From the NCBI GenBank assembly GCA_934700345.1, contig CAKUXP010000005.1:1-64000 (forward strand): a stretch of DNA of 64,000 nucleotides, read 5' to 3'. The position numbers and the translations under genes were made by a program. The notes under the pieces are model-generated. The model saw only the letters and a program-made list of their open reading frames with translations, was not told the origin of the DNA and did not search any database. Shown here in pieces: positions 60,512-64,000 of this stretch. The number at the start of each line of letters is the position of its first letter. Position 1 is the first letter of the stretch. The DNA comes from an uncultured Fibrobacter sp. GTDB lineage: Bacteria; Fibrobacterota; Fibrobacteria; Fibrobacterales; Fibrobacteraceae.

Positions 60512-61807
60512 CTAGGAAGCCGCTTTCGGAATGAACATCGCTTTCGTCATCCGCGTACCGTCCATTTTCAGAACCCGGAACCGGTTTCCGCCGATCTTGA
60601 CTTCCGCGCCAACCGAAGGAATCGCGCCGAGCTTTGCAAGAATAAGCCCCGAAACGGTTTCCACGTGAACGGTTTCCTCTTCCTCGAATTCAACGCCGGT
60701 AGCATCTTCAAAATCCGAAAGCGTGATCAGCGGATTGAAAACATAGCGTCCATCCTTTAATTTCTGGATCATCGCATCGTCTTCTAGGTCATCCTCGTCC
60801 TTGATCTCGCCGACGATTTCTTCCACGATATCTTCCACGGTCACAAGCCCCGCGACCCCGCCGTATTCATCGACGACAATCGCGAGTTGGTTTCCGTTTT
60901 CGCGAAGTTCCCGCAGCAAGTCGTCAATCTGCTTCTGCTGCGTCACAAAATTCGCCGGGTTCAAAAGCTCCTGCAAGTCGAATTTTTCCTTTCCGTGCTT
61001 TTCCGTGTACCATTCGAGGAAATCCCTCGCCGAAAGAATGCCGATAATGTTGTCGATGGAATCGCGGTACACGGGAACTCGGGAATGGCGCTCTTCGTTC
61101 AAGATTCGAATCGTCTCTTCGAGCGACGTCGTTACATCGATAGCGACCATATCGATCCGCGGAGTCATGATTTCCCGCACAGGCGTTTCCACAAAATCGA
61201 AAATATTCAAAATCATCTGGCGCTCGTCTTCGTCAAGCGCATCCTCGTCGTCGGACATGTCGGACTTGAGCGCGTCCCGCTTGTCCTCGGAAAGAAAGTT
61301 GAGCTTCGGGTTGTAGCCCAAGGCCTTGTGCACTTTCAGGTAGAGCCTATTCGCAAGCTTCGCTTCCAAGACAAACGGAAGCCGCAGATATTTAAAAATC
61401 GGAAGCAGCACATGCGAAAGCGTCTCGGGCCAAAGCGCCCCGAACATATTCGGAAGCAAAATGACAAAGGAATACACGACGACTCCCGAAAGGATGGCAT
61501 ACAAAACAATCCCCAAGAGAAACTCGCCGTAAAATCCTTGCGAAAGCACATACGACGCGATGAACCCAAGAACCCCGGCGGAGACGTTCAGGATCGTCCG
61601 GGCAATCGAAACCGTTTCATTAAAACCCGGTGCATCGACATAGGAATTGACCCTTGCTACAAGCTTTTCGTCCTCCTCGCTTTCCGTCGTCACGGAAAGT
61701 TCCAGGAAAACCGTTTTCACCAGGGAAAAAATCCCAGAAAGGATGACACAGGCAATCGCAAGCACAAGGTAAGGCGTTGCGGAATTGCCCCAAGAAATGA
61801 CAGGCAT
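60512..61807 (-). CDS. CorC/HlyC-family transporter (DUF21-CBS-CBS)
   Basis: A 431-residue inner-membrane protein: four helices of a DUF21/CNNM domain (ATPYLVLAIACVILSG ... SYVLSQGFYGEFLLGIVLYAILSGVVVYSF), two CBS domains (VREIMTPRIDMVAID ... SRVPVYRDSIDNIIGILSARDFLE) and a C-terminal CorC_HlyC domain (VHVETVSGLILAKLGAIPSVGAEV). Members transport Mg2+/Co2+ or are called hemolysin C; the former is more likely. ybeY is 6 nt upstream, a common pairing. In the gap 60318-60511 I see nothing further. Confidence 0.88.
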   Translation of the reverse strand: MPVISWGNSATPYLVLAIACVILSGIFSLVKTVFLELSVTTESEEDEKLVARVNSYVDAPGFNETVSIARTILNVSAGVLGFIASYVLSQGFYGEFLLGIVLYAILSGVVVYSFVILLPNMFGALWPETLSHVLLPIFKYLRLPFVLEAKLANRLYLKVHKALGYNPKLNFLSEDKRDALKSDMSDDEDALDEDERQMILNIFDFVETPVREIMTPRIDMVAIDVTTSLEETIRILNEERHSRVPVYRDSIDNIIGILSARDFLEWYTEKHGKEKFDLQELLNPANFVTQQKQIDDLLRELRENGNQLAIVVDEYGGVAGLVTVEDIVEEIVGEIKDEDDLEDDAMIQKLKDGRYVFNPLITLSDFEDATGVEFEEEETVHVETVSGLILAKLGAIPSVGAEVKIGGNRFRVLKMDGTRMTKAMFIPKAAS

Positions 61808-61813
61808 CAGTTT

Positions 61814-62290
61814 TTACTCCTTCGTTTTTTTTGACCCCTTTTCGCCCGCATGGTAAATGTCGAGACCCAAAATTTCCTTTTCGCGGCGACGCATCACGGC
61901 GCGTTCCTGCGCCGTGTGGTGATCGTATCCGGAAAGATGCAGAAGACCGTGCACGATCATGCGCTTGAGTTCCATATAGAAAGAATTTCCAAATTTCGGC
62001 GCCTGGCGCTTCACCTGGTCGCGGGCAATGTAGATTTCGCCAAGCAGGTAATCCTCGTGCCATTCAAAGCTCAGCACGTCCGTCACCTTGTCTAGCTTGC
62101 GGTAAGCATGGTTGAGTTCGCGGACCATCCGATCGGAACAGATGACGATGTTTACGTTTTCCGGATACCCTTCTTCGACGAGGATCTTGCGGGCGAGAGG
62201 TTCAAGGCGCGCCTTCCACGGAAACGCATCCTTTTCGCTTTCGGAAAGGAAATTTACCTGAAAAGCCGGTTGTCGGGGTTTCGTCTTCAT
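61814..62290 (-). CDS. ybeY: rRNA maturation endoribonuclease YbeY
   Basis: Single-strand metal-dependent endonuclease for 16S rRNA 3' end maturation and ribosome quality control. 158 residues with the zinc triad in MIVHGLLHLSGYDHH and the LNHAYRKLDKVTDVLSFEW strand region. ATG 62290 is the family start; the open frame above it is unrelated. It lies 1 nt after the stop of the small upstream gene and 6 nt before corC. Confidence 0.94.
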   Translation of the reverse strand: MKTKPRQPAFQVNFLSESEKDAFPWKARLEPLARKILVEEGYPENVNIVICSDRMVRELNHAYRKLDKVTDVLSFEWHEDYLLGEIYIARDQVKRQAPKFGNSFYMELKRMIVHGLLHLSGYDHHTAQERAVMRRREKEILGLDIYHAGEKGSKKTKE

Positions 62291-62291
62291 A

Positions 62292-62582
62292 TTAAAGTTC
62301 GTACCACTTTTGCAGAATCGAAATAATCGACTTCGCCTGTTCCTTGCTGGAGATATTGAACTTGCTGCGCTGCTTGAAAACGCCCTGCTGCTTCTGGTAG
62401 CGGCGAATCGAAACCTTCGGTTCACCGAATTCACCCGTCTTGGAGTTTCTTTCCTGATACAGGAACATCATCGTTGACCAGGCGCCCTTGCTTAAAAATT
62501 CCTTCGAAAGTTCCTTGATGACAACTTCACCGGTTTCTTCGTCGGTGTATTCGATAGTCGGTTCCAAATTTTCTGTATCCAT
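62292..62582 (-). CDS. Conserved-looking small protein before ybeY
   Basis: A 96-residue protein, acidic N-terminus (DTENLEPTIEYTDEETGEVV) and a basic C-terminal half with YQERNSKTGEFGEPKVSIRRY, QRSKFNISSKEQAKSIISILQKW. I do not recognise the family. The pattern resembles single-strand-binding or coactivator-like folds of other small proteins, loosely. GAGGTGATT precedes ATG 62582. Its coupling to ybeY points to RNA or ribosome-related work. Confidence 0.6.
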   Translation of the reverse strand: MDTENLEPTIEYTDEETGEVVIKELSKEFLSKGAWSTMMFLYQERNSKTGEFGEPKVSIRRYQKQQGVFKQRSKFNISSKEQAKSIISILQKWYEL

Positions 62583-62670
62583 AATCACCTCGTGAAAATT
62601 ACGTTCATTCCGGAAAAAGATAAAAATCTATATTCAAGGCATCACGGTTTCTGCCACAAAGGAGCCCATT

Positions 62671-64000
62671 TTGAACTTCCACATCCGTTTCCTGTCTCTG
62701 AATCGCGCTGCGTTCATCCTCGCCTTCCTTGCTGCTTCCGCCATGGCGCAGGGCGCCTCTTCCGTCGGAAAGGTCCGCTATATCCTGGGCGAAGTCACCG
62801 TGCAGAAAAAGGCGGGCGAAAGCTGGAATCCGCTGCGGATAGGGCTCAAGGTCAAGAGCAACGACCTGATCCGCACCCTGGTCGAAAGCGAAGCGGGCAT
62901 CGCACTCTCGGACGGAAGTCTCATCACCATCGAAGAGAACACAACCATCCGATTCGAAACGGCGGTGAACAACCAAAACGAAAGCGGTACCACGGTGGAT
63001 CTCCGAACGGGACGCGTATTTTTTGACATACAAAAGCAAAAAGACGGACACAAGTTCGAATTCAGGACAGGAACGGCGACAGCCGCCATCCGTGGCACGA
63101 ACGGCTTTCTCGAAAGTGGAACCGAAGGCATCATCGTTTCACTCGAATCCGGAAAGATGCTTGTGACGGGCAGAGACGGCAAGGCTCTCGAAGTCCTCGG
63201 CGGCGAAACGCTGGTCGAAGAAAAGGGGAAAGGGCTCCAGAAATTCAAGACGCCGAGTTCCGGAACAAAAGGCCTCGCCAAGGAAATCGCGTCCGAGAAA
63301 AAATCCGGCACGTTCAGCGCAAGCACGCTCAAGGAAAATTCAGGGAAGCTCGACGAAAAGAACAAAGCCACGCTCGACAGTCTGTCCCGCAATCCTCCCT
63401 GTAAATTCGACGCCATCCCGCCCAAGACGACAAGTCCCGATATTCCCGTCAGCGGAAAATGCAAGCCGGACATTCGTGTCCAGGTAAACGGCATCGAGGC
63501 GAAACTTTCGGACGGAGGCAGGTTCCTGTCGGCGGTCTCTTTCGGCAAGGAATCCTACGGGACAAAACGCATCCGGGTAAAATGCTCCATCGGGGATGCG
63601 GAAATGCTTTGCCATGAAGCCTTTGCCGAATATGTTCCCGCTTCTCTAAACGACGGGAACGCCTTTATCCGCCTTGAAAAAATCGACATCCCAAGCGCAT
63701 CCGGGGAAATCTCCGTGAAAGGGGAATTCTTCAGCGAAGATCCGGCAGCTATCGTAACCGTTACCTTCGGAAATTTCACCTCGAAAAACCTAAACGTTCC
63801 AAACGCTAACGGGCGCTTCGCAATTGCCATTCCCGAAACGGCAGAACAGGGCGAAAGCATCGTGACGGCAACGCTCGCCACGAAAAAAGGCACACAAAAA
63901 GATTCCATCCAAATTCCGTTCCCGCCAAAGATCCGGATAATTTCCGGAAGCGAAGAAAAGTGCGAAATTTCATTCTCGCTCAGCGGAACGCAAGGAAGGA
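62671..64000 (+). CDS. FecR-domain secreted protein, 3' end outside the window
   Basis: Open for 443 codons to the window edge. TTG 62671 follows AAAGGAG at 7 nt and gives an Ala-rich signal peptide (AAFILAFLAASAMAQG). A FecR domain follows (about 32-170: GKVRYILGEVTVQKKAGESW ... SDGSLITIEENTTIRF, TGTATAAIRGTNGFLESG). In the iron-response system FecR signals to a sigma factor, but many secreted FecR proteins are instead structural or polymer-binding and lack a membrane helix, as here. Later parts look like Ig domains (CKFDAIPPKTTSPDIPVSGKC). The TATATT at 62629 is the probable promoter. Confidence 0.75.
   Translation, partial: MNFHIRFLSLNRAAFILAFLAASAMAQGASSVGKVRYILGEVTVQKKAGESWNPLRIGLKVKSNDLIRTLVESEAGIALSDGSLITIEENTTIRFETAVNNQNESGTTVDLRTGRVFFDIQKQKDGHKFEFRTGTATAAIRGTNGFLESGTEGIIVSLESGKMLVTGRDGKALEVLGGETLVEEKGKGLQKFKTPSSGTKGLAKEIASEKKSGTFSASTLKENSGKLDEKNKATLDSLSRNPPCKFDAIPPKTTSPDIPVSGKCKPDIRVQVNGIEAKLSDGGRFLSAVSFGKESYGTKRIRVKCSIGDAEMLCHEAFAEYVPASLNDGNAFIRLEKIDIPSASGEISVKGEFFSEDPAAIVTVTFGNFTSKNLNVPNANGRFAIAIPETAEQGESIVTATLATKKGTQKDSIQIPFPPKIRIISGSEEKCEISFSLSGTQGR

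Overview
The window reads like a chromosomal segment of a Gram-negative, probably anaerobic, fibre-degrading bacterium of the Fibrobacter type. This is an inference. The supporting signs are serine-rich (SSSS) linkers in secreted proteins, many lipoproteins and outer-membrane barrels, lipid A genes (lpxC, fabZ), pyruvate formate-lyase with its activase, a type IV pilus minor-pilin operon with a giant adhesin-like member, and C-terminal domains with an R-L-Y/F-x-L-x-G motif like the sorting domains of Bacteroidetes/Fibrobacter secreted proteins. No prophage, CRISPR array, rRNA or complete tRNA was seen.

Layout. 1-386: 3' part of a c-di-GMP-I-like riboswitch, a terminator and two copies of a 55-bp hairpin repeat, with no gene. 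387-2992 (-): lipoprotein, NUDIX, lpxC, fabZ, overlapping as one operon. 2984-5114 (+): release-factor-like protein and NfeD protease. 5091-6095 (-): trpS. 6277-7329 (+): Rpn-type nuclease. 7451-16722 (-): minor-pilin operon fimT-pilV-pilW-giant pilX. 16799-18268 (-): divergent DnaA, followed by a possible origin-like gap. 18528-20705 (-): a UvrD helicase fused in frame to a PlsC acyltransferase. 20868-22633 (-): flippase-like membrane protein and methyltransferase. 22899-23711 (+): a sigma-70 family factor behind a near-perfect sigma-54 promoter. 23793-28978 (-): ridA, alaS, secreted M6 protease. 29099-32624 (+): der, plsY, gpsA, Cys-rich lipoprotein. 32683-37310: mainly AT-rich accessory genes, including a lipoprotein with a broken frame at an A9 run and a caspase-like protein paired with a propeptide-like protein. 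37297-46493: floA and partner, a UDP-xylose synthase, an outer-membrane protein, coaX, nadC, two polyprenyl sugar-phosphate transferases and hom. 46541-51241 (-): pheT-dnaX-ybaB. 51401-55573 (-): three secreted or surface proteins, one frameshifted. 55627-57178: orphan antitoxin and xseA. 57322-60317 (-): pflB-pflA. 60512-62582 (-): small protein, ybeY, corC. 62671 to the end (+): FecR-domain protein, running out of the window.

How the genes fit together. Many are envelope genes. Phospholipid synthesis is represented by plsY, gpsA and the PlsC half of the fusion, lipid A by lpxC and fabZ, exopolysaccharide by two glycosylphosphotransferases and UDP-xylose synthase, and surface attachment by the pilus operon. 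Replication and translation genes (dnaA, dnaX, pheT, alaS, trpS, der, ybeY) lie between them.

The observations most worth a second look are the helicase-acyltransferase fusion, the giant pilin, the sigma-54 promoter on a sigma factor, a ten-A slippage site inside dnaX framed by an inverted repeat, a TATATT box 6-7 nt before several start codons (suggesting leaderless mRNAs), and the caspase-like/propeptide-like gene pair.
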